From: Pachyseris speciosa
Lineage: Eukaryota; Cnidaria; Anthozoa; Scleractinia; Pachyseridae
Assembly: GCA_016490735.1 (NCBI GenBank)
Contig: JAEMWC010001228.1
Location: 74,501 to 138,500 of the forward strand
DNA length: 64,000 nucleotides
Direction of reading: 5' to 3'
Shown here: positions 1 to 11,600 of the stretch, piece by piece
How the letters are laid out: each line of letters begins with the position of its first letter
Numbering within the stretch: the stretch's first letter is position 1
Position numbers and translations under genes: made by a program
Notes under the pieces: generated by a model
What the model was told of the DNA's origin: nothing
Databases searched by the model: none
Seen by the model: only the letters and a program-made list of their open reading frames with translations

Positions 1-200
1 GGGTAATATCTCAAAATACAACTATCACAAGATCGTACAAAATCTCGCGCAGGAAACAGTCTACATAATCCTGGTAAGCGGTGAGGTATGTGTGTGTGTG
101 TGTCTGTGGGGGTGGGGGTGGGGGGGAGGGGGCAGGAAAGCGCATTCAATCGATACAATTTTATCGAACGTCCCATCTTTTTTCCTTTCCTCACGCGATA
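1..200. other. 5' flank of FMO copy 1, GT/G-rich microsatellite
   Basis: This stretch has no coding signal. It holds a TG run followed by a G-rich tract (about 86-136). It ends in a pyrimidine-rich tract and CGATAG just before position 201, which resembles a splice acceptor, so the FMO start codon is probably preceded by a 5'UTR intron. The equivalent place in FMO copy 2 also has a pyrimidine tract ending CCATAG. Confidence 0.5.
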
Positions 201-210
201 GTTGGCCGAA

Positions 211-2756
211 ATGTCTGAAGGCAAAGGAGAATTTAGAGATGTTATTGTAATTGGTGCTGGCTGGTCAGGCCTCATGGCGTGTAAATACATGTTGGAAGAA
301 GGACTGACGGTGGTTGCGCTGGAAAAGCGTACTGACGTGGGAGGCCTGTGGTGTTTTACCGAAGACCCTGATGTCGTCACAGTCATGAGTACCACCAAAA
401 CAACCTCTTCATCAGCCACAACAGAAATGTCCGATTTCCCGATGCCGAAAGAAATAGGAGAGTTTCCGAAACACGACGACATCTTACGCTACCTAAAGGC
501 TTATTGTGATGCATTCAAGTTATGGCCCCATATCCGCTTAGAGCATGCCGTGAAGGCGGCAACAAAGAATGAAAACTTATGGACAGTGGAGTGCGAGAAC
601 AACCGCGTCTTCAAAAGTAAGTTCTTGGTCATTTCTACGGGCTGTGTACAGATTCCCAACCGAGATCTAGAGGGAACGCTCCTACAAGATTTTGAGGGTG
701 AGATCCGACACAGCTCAGAGTTCAAGTCATTTGATCCTAAGCACAAGGGTAAGCGAGTCATGTTGATTGGCGGAGGAGAAACGGCTAGTGACGTAGTAGA
801 GGAGTGGTGTGACCATGTTGATCGCCTAATATGGTGTATACCTCGTGGGATGCATTTCTTTCGTAAGTACGCCAAGATCTTGCCAGACCGTCAACCCCAG
901 GCCCTAGACAAGGCATCCTCGCGGGTGATGAAGTTCATTGCTCCCTTCACGAAAAGCAAACCAGGTAAGCGGTGAAATAGTTCAACCGTAGTAAAAATAT
1001 TTGTAATCACTCAGGAGCTGATGTTTGGAGTGTGATCCCATAGTAAGAAGAAACCCTTCCCTTCATTTACGGTAGCCAATTAACCTTATCATCTCATTTG
1101 ATAATGCACGGCGCGAATGCCTTTCAGTCTTATCCCTCAAACTCTGGTTTATTGGAAGCAACTTTCATGACACGTGGAATCCTTATCCTTCTTACAATCG
1201 TTGTCATTGACATTGCCAGTACAATGGAGAATCTTAATGTCAGCATCACTAACGCACTAACTCGTATTTTTCTGACATTAAGCCACTGAAAAATGATGCT
1301 TATTAGCACAAAGCAAAAAACCATGCCAGCTACAACAACTACGCAACATTTCGTTCAAATTAATATCGGAAACAAGGAAGCGGCAAACACCTGTACTCAA
1401 ACGACACATTTATTCAGTTAGAACCAGAAACGTCACGGTAATAAACTAATGAGTAGGAAAAACATGCCCTGTAATACTCAATGTTATTGCAATGATATAT
1501 CAATTTAAAACCAAGTTTACAAGGCTGTGTCACTTAGCTCACTTCCTGTCGTACCGCATGTCCCGTGCAGCAAAAACAGCAGACAAAAATTGGTTTTAAT
1601 CCTTTCAGTACTATCTCAGTTCAGGAAAAGGTGTTTGTATATTAATTGATTACATGTCCACAAATGGTTGAACAATCAATAAAAGATCACTTTTGCACTC
1701 CAAAACAACTGCATCTAGACAAATTGAGATCTCCAGTAGTGACAGCCAGCCCTTTGCTGGCCAAAATAAAATAATTGACCTCGGTACTTACGTTCATGTT
1801 CGATGTATCTTATAGGACTGGCATGGATCTGCAAGTGGACTTCAACAGGATCTCTCGTTGCCTATCAAGGACACGGCATTCCCGAGTGGAAAAACGGCGC
1901 TAAATTTTTTCACTTCTTCATCAACAAGAATGGCCACGTTCTGGACAGGGTTGATTACAAGCATTGCATCCCCAAAGGTGCGATCGATAGCGTCCAAGGT
2001 AAAAAGGTGGTATTCTGTGACCGCACGAAAGAGGAAGTAGATGTCGTCATCCTGTGCACGGGGTACAAATCAGAATTCCCAATGTTACCACCGGAATATA
2101 GAGCGGTGCCAACAACAGACAACTACAAGTATGTATTCAACATCGAAGACCCAACCCTGGCTTTCATCGGATACGTTCGGCCGGTTCTTGGTTCGTTGAT
2201 TACAATGGCCGAAGTACAATGCTTCTTTGTTTCAAGAGTGTTCTCGGGCGAGTGCGAGCTCCCGTCAAAAGAGGAGATGCAAAGAGAAGCCGTCAATGAC
2301 AAGGTTTTCTGGAATGATTACTTTAAAGATTCCTCTCGAAGGTTGTCCACCTTGGTAGAAGCTTACACGTACGGTGATGACGTGAATGAAAAGTGTGGAG
2401 TAAAGCCCGATTACTGGAAGCTGTTTAAAAGAAATCCTCGTGGAGCCTTGACGGCACTGTTCGCTCCGTTTGATGCCTGTTCCTTTCGTCTAAATGACGA
2501 AAAATATGAGGAAAAGGCATTACAACAGCTGAAAAACCAAGCTTCCGGAACTTTCTCTCCACTGAACATGCTGCTGATAATTTTCCTGCGATTGATTTGG
2601 TTTGATTTCTGGCTCGATGTCCTTGGGGAGATCAAGTACAAGATCCAGTGCTGGGGATGGTGGAAAGCAATCAGCGATACTCGCCCAGTGCGCTTCTTAG
2701 ATTGGTGCTGGCAGACCCCCAAGAGGTTGCTGTTTGATAACACCACAAGACCCTAG
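211..2756 (+). CDS. Flavin-containing monooxygenase, two exons (copy 1, intact)
   Basis: This is an FMO-family enzyme that uses FAD, NADPH and O2 to oxygenate N- or S-containing substrates. Exon 1 is 211-964 and exon 2 is 1816-2756. The donor CCAG|GTAAGC and acceptor TATAG|GACTGG are phase 1 and give about 564 aa, close to the usual FMO length. Visible motifs are the FAD-binding VIGAGWSGL near the N-terminus, the FMO signature FEGEIRHSSEF (FxGxxxHxxxF), the NADPH-binding LIGGGETASD, and the later CTGY motif after VDVVIL. The C-terminus is hydrophobic and aromatic, as in membrane-associated FMOs. The ATG at 211 is chosen because it follows the likely acceptor and is shared with the second copy; an in-frame TTG lies at 202. 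The substrate cannot be told. Confidence 0.93.
965..1815 (+). other. FMO copy 1 intron
   Basis: This 851 bp intron runs from GTAAGC to TATAG. Nothing coding or repetitive is recognised in it. It is much shorter than the matching intron of FMO copy 2, which has taken up at least one MITE. Confidence 0.85.
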
Positions 2757-2990
2757 CAATCTGTTATAACAAGCTGTCAAAGGTCTTACATTGCCATGTC
2801 GTCCAAAATGGCACAAAAAGAAGTGTTTGAGTGTATAGACCATTGTCAGAGTATGTGGTTAAATGCAAAACTAACGCAAACGAAATCCTGTAACTTCTCA
2901 CTACGTTTGGACGGTTCCCAAATCGGCAATTACCACGCCACATTCAATTAATGTTCTTTTGTTTGCGATCTGTAAAATGACCTTCATTGG

Positions 2991-3027
2991 AATAAAGTTA
3001 AAGTTTGCCATCCTAACGTAGAATAAA
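2991..3027 (+). promoter_or_regulatory. Candidate polyadenylation signals of FMO copy 1
   Basis: AATAAA occurs at 2991-2996 and again at 3022-3027, 235-270 bp after the FMO stop codon. The rest of 2757-3199 shows no gene or recognised repeat. Confidence 0.5.
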
Positions 3028-3207
3028 GATGTAATATAACATGATAACAGAGATTTCTCTAAATATAAATATAAAGTTTCTTCTCTATTTGCACCTATGG
3101 CTTTAGATCCTTTCCAGAGGCCTTTGACGTAGAACAATCATAGAAGAACAGATTGCAACACGATTGCGAAACTTTCTTGGCGTAGGTGGAGGGAATCGTA
3201 ATATAGG

Positions 3208-3618
3208 CCCCCGGGGGAGGGGTACTCCCTTATATGGGCTATATAGGTATGTGCGGCCCCAAAGGGTATGGTTTCTTAGCCGTTTTGGTCTGAAATAGGG
3301 TATTGATTTAGATCATTTTAGTATGAAATAGGGTATGGCTTGTGCACTCTAGTATTGAACTGGGTATGTTTTTTAGAAGAAGTTACTTCTTCATCATTAG
3401 ACGATACGACCATCAACAAAATGCCTTCTCGAATTATTTTTATGCCAACCGTGTACGTGAAATAGGTCTGAAATAGGGTATCGGACTTTTGGTCAGGTCT
3501 CAAATAGAGTAGGCAAAATCACAGATTTTGGTCTGAAATAGCGTGAGGGCTTCAGGAAGCGGGCTCCACATCCCCACCCAATTTTTCTGGGAGTACCCCC
3601 ACCTCATCCCACCCCGGG
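3208..3618. mobile_element. hAT-like MITE with 8-bp target duplication
   Basis: A 411 bp element begins CCCCCGGGGGAGGGGTACTC and ends with GGGAGTACCCCCACC and a CCCCGGG stretch. It is flanked by perfect 8-bp direct repeats AATATAGG at 3200-3207 and 3619-3626. Internally it repeats a phrase like GGTCTGAAATAGGGTAT. It has no transposase. The 8-bp duplication suggests hAT mobilisation. A fragment of the same family lies at about 29219-29275 inside the polymerase-gene insertion. Confidence 0.72.
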
Positions 3619-3898
3619 AATATAGGTCTCTTTTCTCCTTTACTGTGACTGTTCATTTTTGTGCTTGTCGTTATTTTGGTTACTACTCGAGGGGTTTGGT
3701 TTGGGGTGGTGGTTTGTTCTGAAAGGCGTATTGTTGACACAATTAACACAGATTATGACGAAATTTTTAGATTTTTAATTGTACTTTTTATAGTTACAAG
3801 GATACTTCACAAATTAATGTGATCAAGTAATCTGAAACCACTCTAAAGGCACTAAGGCCACAAGATAGCGGGTATTACCAAACAAAGATTGAGCCCAA

Positions 3899-3963
3899 GC
3901 ATTAGCAGCCATGGACAGCAGTTTCGGCCTTATTAGGCCTCATCAGCATGGCATAGCTAACGC
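3899..3963 (-). ncRNA. Type I hammerhead ribozyme (unit 1, imperfect stem III)
   Basis: On the minus strand the core reads CTGATGA, stem II GGCC-TAATAA-GGCC, then GAAA and finally GTC. Stem I is long, with GCGTTAGC pairing to GCTAATGC and an inner GCCATG pairing to CATGGC. Predicted cleavage follows GTC, between 3913 and 3914. The stem III strand reads CTGCTG, which has a mismatch compared with CAGCTG in unit 2, so this copy may be weaker. Confidence 0.8.
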
Positions 3964-4152
3964 TCAGGATCAAGTACCCACATATCAATAAAACAAGCAA
4001 TGAACACGTAGAGCTTGTGGAATGTGGTGGGAGTGACAAGGATACTTCACAAATTAATGTGATCAAGTAAGCTGAAGCCACTCTAAAGGCACTAAGGCCA
4101 CATGGTAGCGGGCATTACCCCTTAAATCTACCAAAGCAAAGATTGAGCCCAA

Positions 4153-4217
4153 GCATTAGCAGCCACGGACAGCTGTTTCGGCCTTATTAGGCCTCATCAG
4201 CATGGCATAGCTAACGC
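4153..4217 (-). ncRNA. Type I hammerhead ribozyme (unit 2, complete core)
   Basis: All conserved core bases are present on the minus strand: CTGATGA (plus strand 4194-4200), GAAA (plus strand 4176-4179) and GTC. Stem II is GGCC/GGCC closed by TAATAA. Stem III is the palindrome CAGCTG plus the A-U closing pair and has essentially no loop, the form expected to work best as a dimer. Stem I has an outer and an inner helix separated by a small internal loop, as in natural type I ribozymes. Confidence 0.85.
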
Positions 4218-4329
4218 TCAGGCTCAAGTAACCGCATATCAATAAAATAAATTACATCAATTTGTGAAGTATCCTTGTCACTCCAGCTACATCCCACAAG
4301 CTCTACGTTTTCATTACTTTTTATAGTTA

Positions 4330-4384
4330 GTTACAATTACTGTGAAGCGGTTGTGGACTTTTTGGAATAAGCGCTATATAAATA

Positions 4385-4428
<44 letters not shown>

Positions 4429-4599
4429 GTAATTAGGGCAGACATTATCGGGGACAGTTTACCCTATGTAGGCACACTCACACTCCGATTATCACTGCCA
4501 CTGTGTCTGTCTGTCTGTCTATCTGCATACCTATCCGGCGGAGAAAAGGAAAAATTAACAAAGTTTGACGAGGGTGGGACTTCTACGAGCTGCAATTTT

Positions 4600-4639
<40 letters not shown>

Positions 4640-5597
4640 TGCCTCTTCGCCACAGAATAATATGCCAATCGTCATAATAATTCACCCCATGTTAGGACAA
4701 AAAATGAAAGTTGCTAGTTTGTTTTGATTGCTTGGCGATTGCGACCTGCCTGGACGTATGGTTTGTGTTTCTGATCTGTAACATCAAAGAACTGGTCGAA
4801 ATATCTTGCATCGGTACGTATACAGAGTAAAAACCATTGTGGAATCAGTGTTTTGCAGTGGGAGAACAAGATAATTTAACTCGGGTAACTCCCGACGGAA
4901 GCTGGGGCTCCGTTTGTAAATTTATAATTTACCTTAATTGTGCCTTTTTTTTTTTTTCAATATTTCTTGTAATTCGCTAGAAAGGGGTGATATCAAATAA
5001 CCACGTTTTGGATTACTGGTTGTATCAAATGACAAAAAAGTTTTAAATGCCCACTTTTAAGAAAATGTTATTTCAAATAACAGGAGCCCATGAATAGGAG
5101 CTTCACTCTCCCATACAAGCCCTTTGAGTCAACCTTTGCGCGTATCTTTTCTATTTTTAGAACGCTGCGGGTTTCTAAATTTGCAGGCACTGTTTAGAAT
5201 GCCCAAGAGAAGGATCGGGCAACGCGCTCCCCACCTTTGGCCACAATTTTATTACGAATACTTGTGTGCGAAATTTACTGGAAACAGATTTTCACAGTAA
5301 ATTGTAGCCTCTGCAGAAAAAGCAGTTCTAAAAATAGAAAGATACGCGCAAACGTTGACTCAAGGAAACAGTGCATATGGAGGATATATTCATGGGCTCC
5401 TGCAAATAACTAATTTGGCAAAGGGCAAGAACCGAGGTTGTCATATGAATAACCACTTTGGGGCAAATAACGAAAATTTGGCTAGTCAAATGACAACTTT
5501 TCGAGCGGTGCCCAGAGTTGGTTCTATCATGAGACCGTTTTAAATATTGAAAAAAAGTGGCACAATTTAAGGTAAATAATAAATTTACAAATGGCAC
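4330..5597. repeat. Intergenic stretch with microsatellites
   Basis: No gene is supported here. Simple repeats are (ATT)n at about 4385-4428, (TGTC)n at about 4504-4521 and (CTTT)n at about 4600-4639. ORFs read through these repeats are artefacts. Confidence 0.75.
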
Positions 5598-5605
5598 CCC
5601 ATAGG

Positions 5606-5838
5606 TAGCCTGCGTCGCAGACGTAAACTAACCCCGGTTAGTAACGTCTGCGAAGCAGCGCCAAATTCCTTGTTCTGTACCAGAGTTTGATTACATGCTG
5701 TGATTGGCTCGTCAACAAAAGGCTTTTGTTGACAAGCCAAACATAACGCGTACTCAAATTTTGGTACGGAACGAAGTATTGGGCGCTGCTTCGCAGACGT
5801 TACTAACCGGGGTTAGTTAACGTCTACTACGCAGGCTA
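5606..5838. mobile_element. hAT-like MITE, 233 bp
   Basis: The element starts TAGCCTGCGTCGCAGACGT and ends in the near-complement ACGTCTACTACGCAGGCTA. It is flanked by perfect 8-bp repeats CCCATAGG at 5598-5605 and 5839-5846. The arms are almost fully palindromic and there is no coding content. The terminus and the 8-bp duplication fit the hAT superfamily. Confidence 0.85.
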
Positions 5839-6084
5839 CCCATAGGAAAATGCCAGGAAAAAGGATGGAAAATGGGAGAGAAGAGAATGGCGGTGAAATT
5901 GTGGAATAGGGCTAACCTGCCGGAAATTCAGCCGTCTTCTCGATCCCTCACTCACGACAAAGACGGTATCCTTCCCGTGAGGGCTCTAGAAGACTCCTGA
6001 AATTCCGGCTAGAATGCAGTGGTTCAAATCGAGTATCGAAAGCAATTCTCCCTTGTTTTGGCTATGCGTTATCAGATTGTGGGC

Positions 6085-6300
6085 TGTAATTGGTTGACAA
6101 AACTCTCGCCATTTTCTCAAACAATAAGAAACGAAACCAAAACCACTCGTCACTTCCTCGAAAAATTTTCCGCTCTTGGCGCCTGCTACGTGTGACCCCT
6201 TCGAATTCTGATTGGCTCATTCCTTTGTTTGCGTTTGTCGTGATTGGCCAGATTAATCGCTTTGCTTTTGGCTTTGCAACGCTCAATTGAAAGTCGTTTT
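6085..6300 (-). mobile_element. Degraded MITE, same family as 60801-61072
   Basis: Phrases such as AACCAAAACCA, TGATTGGC, AATTCTGATTGG and CGCTCAATTGAAA occur in the order seen in the complement of the complete copy near 60.8 kb. The right end retains the CTCAATTGAAA inverted-repeat core and the left end is lost or diverged. ORFs here are incidental. Confidence 0.5.
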
Positions 6301-6555
6301 ACTATGCAAAACTGGTAGCGATAGTAGATTATTAAACCACTGTTGACAGGAGCTTCAGTAAAATCGTCAAGAAGCATCTCGAAGCACGTGGCAGGTAAGC
6401 CTAGCTCTGAGTTCACACCTGTGTGGTACCTGTAATTTGATTGCATCTCACAAAACCTACTGTGCTGTTGACGAATTATAGTCGAATGGTTAAATTAGTT
6501 TCACCAGTCATTAGTGGCGTTGCTAACGGAGGGGTATTCAACAAGCAGAATTTTA

Positions 6556-7271
6556 AGCCCTGGTCAAACGGCGCATGATAGTCGATGATAGTTGATGATA
6601 GTCGATGATAGTTGAACCGCGCGCTTCCGTTTGACCACCGACTATCATGCACTATCATCGACTATCATCAACTATCATTCATTTTGAGCTTGTTCAAATT
6701 CTTCATGATAGTCGATGATAGTTTTTCTCGTTTGACCACGCGTATGATAGTTCATGATAGTTTTTGGTCAGCTGTTTCCCCCCAAAATCGGCGGGCTCGT
6801 TTAAAATGGCCGCCAAAAGTTCCTCGCGAGGCTCAGCTGCAGCTTCAGAAATATGTGTTTATATCCAAGATGATAATCACGACAACGAAAATATTGAAGA
6901 CCAAGATAACATCATGATAGAGAAGATATCTTCTGAAGAAAGTGTCAACTCGCAAGAATTAGAAGAGACACCGCATCCCTCCAACAAATCGATTACTACT
7001 AAGCAAGCTGCCGCCCTCTTTCGTCGCGATAAATTCATATTTCTACAAGTTTGTCTCTCGCGAAGCCATTTTAGTGCTCACATTTTACGCGGAAAGAGCC
7101 TGGAACTAGCTACTCGCGTGACCTTTGCTCGCGCGACTGCCGGTGAACTATCATCAACTATCATCGACTATCATGCGCCGTTTGACCATGTGAATGATAG
7201 CTGGTGATAGCTGATGATAGTTTGGAGAGAATCAACTATCATCGACTATCATGCGCCGTTTGACCAGGGCT
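6556..7271. mobile_element. TIR element with GATGATAGT sub-repeats and TTA duplication
   Basis: The termini are AGCCCTGGTCAAACGGCGCA and its complement, flanked by TTA at 6553-6555 and 7272-7274. A 3-bp TTA duplication fits Harbinger-type (TWA) or CMC-type transposition. The arms and middle contain many direct and inverted copies of GATGATAGTCGATGATAGTT. An ORF at 6764-7207 passes through the interior, including an acidic, Ser/Glu-rich stretch, and could be the relic of a first exon of an element-encoded protein. No transposase motif is recognised. Confidence 0.7.
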
Positions 7272-7904
7272 TTACGGACGCCTTTTTGAGCAAGGCGCTA
7301 AATTTGATGATAGGAATTAATTATGATAGGAAGTGATTATTGTCATTTTGGTAAGACAGCGGTTAGTATAAGGGGTTCGTGTATCAGATGCGATGGGCGA
7401 TGGTGAACACTCTATGCTTAGCCAAGAGCAGAACAAAATTTGTTGAACTTAGCTGAATCGCCTTCCATAATTCAGAAACTTACATCTACAGTTCCACAAT
7501 GACGGTTAATTCTGCGGTTATTTTGTTGTGTTAAAGTTGCAATGATGGCGGTTACTTATTTATTTATTATTACTATTTTATTCCCTTTTTTTTTTGCACT
7601 TACTCTGTAATGTTATCTCATGTATTCTACAAGCGAAGTATTATACCTCTATTACTTTTCCACTTGTTATGCTAATACTTTAATGGCTACCTTTCAATTA
7701 TTTTCTTCATACTTTGTACAAATTTGACAGGCTGTAATGTAAACCTATTCTCTCCTGTCGCTTCCCGCCTCGACTAGCCAATGCTATTTGCGGGAAGCGA
7801 CCATTTTGTATTTTCTTTTGTCAAATAGTTAATAAAGTTGAACTTGAAGTTCGAATATGGTGCTGGCTCTTTAAATGTGAGGGGACCTACACGTTACTGC
7901 AATA
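7272..7904 (+). repeat. Probable non-LTR retrotransposon 3' tail
   Basis: No ORF is supported. The stretch is T-rich and closes with AATAAAGTTGAACTTGAAG at about 7831-7849, which resembles a LINE 3' end with a polyadenylation signal and short TTGAA-type tail repeats. The LINE clade cannot be assigned. Confidence 0.35.
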
Positions 7905-8466
7905 ACACGTATTCAGCTTTTAAGCCAGCAAAAGACTAAACGACGTGAGAGACGTCAAAGATTTCATGCTTAACGTTGCGACATACAACCGCAATTTTGC
8001 AAACGGTATATCAATGAGCCTAGTGCAAATCGAATGAAGTGTAATATGCTTCACTTCACTTCACTTCACTTATGCAGCCGGTACATCTTAATACGTCAGA
8101 CAAACGTTTGTCTTTAGAATTACTTCCATGTCTGGAATGAATAAAGCAGCAGGAAAAAAATTTCATACAGTATATGAACAATCTAAAACATCAATATCTT
8201 GAATTTTAAAGTTACAGTTCATTGCTCATGTAATTCATAAATTGAAGTGAAAGAGATTAGCTAAACATATAATACCCGATCTGTATATCTTGGTATTTTA
8301 TGCGATCTTTTTTGGTTTAACTTACCAAATATTGCCGAATTTATTGAACACGAGACAAAAATCGGCAGAAATTAAACGCATTCAACTTCGTGACGGTGAT
8401 CATGTGCGGTGCAAAGTACAAATATCAAGATGTAGAACCACTCTTCCAATGAAAGCGCCTTTTTAT
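7905..8466. repeat. Host repeat unit A, left part
   Basis: This is nearly identical to 32612-33175: both begin CACGTATTCAGCTTTTAAGC and run through the same landmarks. Unit A resumes at about 12585, continues to 13463 and, across the Polinton, ends at about 32610, where unit B begins at once. The two units are therefore tandem, each about 1.47 kb before later insertions. A short ORF with a hydrophobic start (8290 in unit A, 32990 in unit B) is shared but has no recognised product. Confidence 0.75.
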
Positions 8467-8514
8467 AGCGGAGCTCCGACGGCCCGAAGGGCCGTCAAGC
8501 GGAGCACCATACCT

Positions 8515-8546
<32 letters not shown>

Positions 8547-8582
8547 AAAATGGCTAGCGGTATTGCTCGTGGGCGCGTACGC

Positions 8583-8616
<34 letters not shown>

Positions 8617-8620
8617 AGTC

Positions 8621-8651
<31 letters not shown>

Positions 8652-11600
8652 CATAATAATCCAACATGGCGGCCATACTCCACCTGGTCCAGCTGACCAG
8701 CTACTTTACAGCGTACATCTTTGATACTGGACATCCATCTTATAGCCAATTGACACCTGTCAAAACAAGGTATCCGCTGACCAGTGTAACGTGACCATAT
8801 CGCGGGCTCAAGTTAAGACCTCATCGAGGTCAGCTGTTTTTTTGAAGTTGACCGCTGACCAGGTACTTGCTTTCGATTGGATCGCAGGCTCAAGCCAAGT
8901 GTGGGACACCCAAACCAAATCGAGGCCGTTAAAATTTTTCGCGCGCTTTCTGCGGCTGGTAATTTCACATTCAGTTGGTTTCTTTATTTTGAGCAAAACA
9001 ACTTCATCTTCTTCGATCTAAGTTTGTCTTTCGCGTAAAAAGCATAAAGATCAAGAACTTGTCAAAAGATACTCCGGAAGGTGAATTTTCAAGTGATGAA
9101 AGGAAGGACGGAAGATTTTTCTCAGGAAAAGCTTCAAAGATTGTGCGGTTGAAAACAGTAAGCTTATAATTCAACGCTTCAAGGGCTTTCACTTCACCGC
9201 GGCATCTTGCATCTCACCAAGAAAAGTCACTTAACAGTTCACCGGTATTAATGGGAGGAATGAGTAGCTCAAACTCTGTGGAAGAAGCTCTTTCTTTGGA
9301 CAAACCGTTCGCTATTTTTGCGGATGCTTGTTTTTACTTTACTGAAGCTTACGCATTTTCAAGTGGTAGAAACCTCTACAACACAGGACAGTGAGGTAAA
9401 TTAAATAAATAGAAGCTTAACATTTGGTTTAATCGTTGTTACTTTTGTTCAGGAATGAAACTTGTATTTTTCTCTCGAATGGATATAAATAACAATCATC
9501 TGTACTCGTTTTGGACGCAAAGAAGTAGTTGAATTGTTTGTTTTTTTTGTTACGTTGTTTTCTTTGCAAGCGAACGAGTGTTTTTACTCGGCTTGGCTGA
9601 CTGTTTTTCGACCTTGGTTCCTCACAGTAGCGTTAAGAAACTTTTGCCCTTATCTTATCAACACGTAATCGCAATGAGTCCTCGTAAAATTAAGCATTAA
9701 AGGGGGAGACTCGAGCTCGAGTAAAAATAAAAAATCCGAACAAATGCATGTGCATGTGCACTTCTCAAAATCTGACATTAAGTTGTCAAAATGCTGCCAA
9801 AACAGTCAAAACCCAGCGCGCTTCACTTCGTCAAGTCTTTAAGAGATCTTCGTCGAAAGCAGCCTGTAAACAACAATTAAGTTTCGCAGTCTTTAAACAT
9901 GTCGTTTGTTTGAACCGGTAAGAATCAGCGTTTGGATGTTAAAAACAGCGAAATGGGTTGACTGGCTGGCTGGTTTTGATAAATTTTAAAGTGGACGGGT
10001 CTGCGAGAGAAATGCTCGTTTGGTTTGGTAAGCGCTTTCTTCGTTATCTGGATGATGTGTTGCCACTGAGAATCATTACTTGAAGAAGGTTCTTCGGAAG
10101 ACATGGGAAGTAACAGTAAAACCATCAAAGCACTTAAGTGTTTTGTGTAAGCCAAGGAAAGATTTTGTGGGAAATGGCTCTATTATTCAGCTCTGTCGCA
10201 TTCCGAGTGATTGCTGTCTCAGTGATTCCTGTTGACTGCTCTAAACGATCAGGTACGGACCTCTTTTTTGTCTTTTCTACGGACATTTATGTCAAATCTG
10301 CTAAGGAAATTTTCTAGCTTAATACAAGATAGTTTTGTTACCTGTCCAATTTCTGCACCTTCTCCAAGAATCTGCGAAGAAATATTATTCATATTGTGCT
10401 TTGTTTTCTTGTAATAAGTCTTATGTTTGTTGTTATATTGTTTCTGAACCGCGGTCAATTCCTGTTGACTGCTGTAAACGAAGAGTTTGTACCCTTTATT
10501 TTTTTTTCTAGGGGCATTTATGTCAAAGTAAATACCGATTTTCCTAGTTTTATCATGACAAGCTATTTTAATTACTAGCTAGTCTTGTTTAATTTCTCCA
10601 CCTTCTCCTTCTTCGAGCAAACACTCGCCGGCATCGTACTTTGTTCGCTCGCAGTGTTTTTGTTTTGTTTTGTTTTTTTTGATCCGCTTTGAATCCCTTT
10701 ACGCTTTCATCTCAAAGTAGTTAGACTCAAGAATGTCCGTCTTTTTTTTTCTTTTTTGCAAACGTTTACTATCGAAAACTCTTCGTTTTCCCTGCTGCTG
10801 CTCAGTTGTTTTGGACACAAATTAAACTGGCCCAAATAAACTCTTGCGAAGTTTCTCGGTGAGAGTGCAGCTCCGATTCTAGGCTTGGCATGGCTAAATA
10901 TATATATGGCCTTCAGCTTTTCTTTTTTTAATCGCTACATAACAGACTGGAATGGTGTTCCATCGAACATCATGCATGCACCTTCTTTAAGCAGTTTTAA
11001 GTCCTATCTATTACATTATTAGTGTCAATTTTAAATCAGATGTAGCTTGTGAGTGACAAGTATGTAATTTAATTAGGTTTGCTTTGGATTACTTCATGAT
11101 TTTTAGTCTCAATCTCAAATCAGGGGTGACTTGTAAGAGACAAGTATTTGATTTAATTTGATTAGGTTAGCTTTGGGCCACGTTTAAATTTCACCTCTTA
11201 GTTTTTAGAATGTGTAATATAAGATAATATTCTTTGTATGGGAATTTAGTTTCTCCCAATTATTCTCCAGTCATGCACTTTTTTGTTTTGTATCAACTTA
11301 GTTGTATTCACATGACAAAGTATTATTAAACTTAAAACTTAAAATTAAACTTAAAGTAAGCTCTTTCTCATGAATGTACACATCCTTTGGACTTCCTCCT
11401 CCTGCATACAGTCTTTCAATTAATTTTATTAGTAGCTGGTCACATCAATCTTGTGGGATGTTTGGATGACATTTGGCATTAATGTTTAATGGAATCTCTG
11501 ATGTTTGATGAAGTATGTTAAGATCAAATTAAGATGGCTAACGGATTTCCAGCACTTTTCCTTTGATGAATCACCTTGATAGTGGTATCAACCAAATGCC

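Larger units (their letters stand above)
3797..4314 (-). mobile_element. Retrozyme (hammerhead-ribozyme retroelement), tandem dimer with inverted 5' end
   Basis: The segment holds two direct copies of a ~240 bp unit (the starts at 3796 and 4036 are 240 bp apart), each with a hammerhead ribozyme on the minus strand. It is bounded by perfect 15-bp direct repeats TACTTTTTATAGTTA at 3782-3796 and 4315-4329. About 4247-4312 is an inverted copy of the unit junction around 4000-4070, which looks like 5' inversion by twin priming. Metazoan retrozymes are known as small non-coding retroelements made of tandem hammerhead units that yield circular RNA and depend on other elements' reverse transcriptase. 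No ORF is present, as expected. Confidence 0.82.

Noticed and set aside
4342..4685. ORFs on both strands with long Leu or Lys/Glu runs
   Set aside because: They are translations of (ATT)n and (CTTT)n microsatellites.
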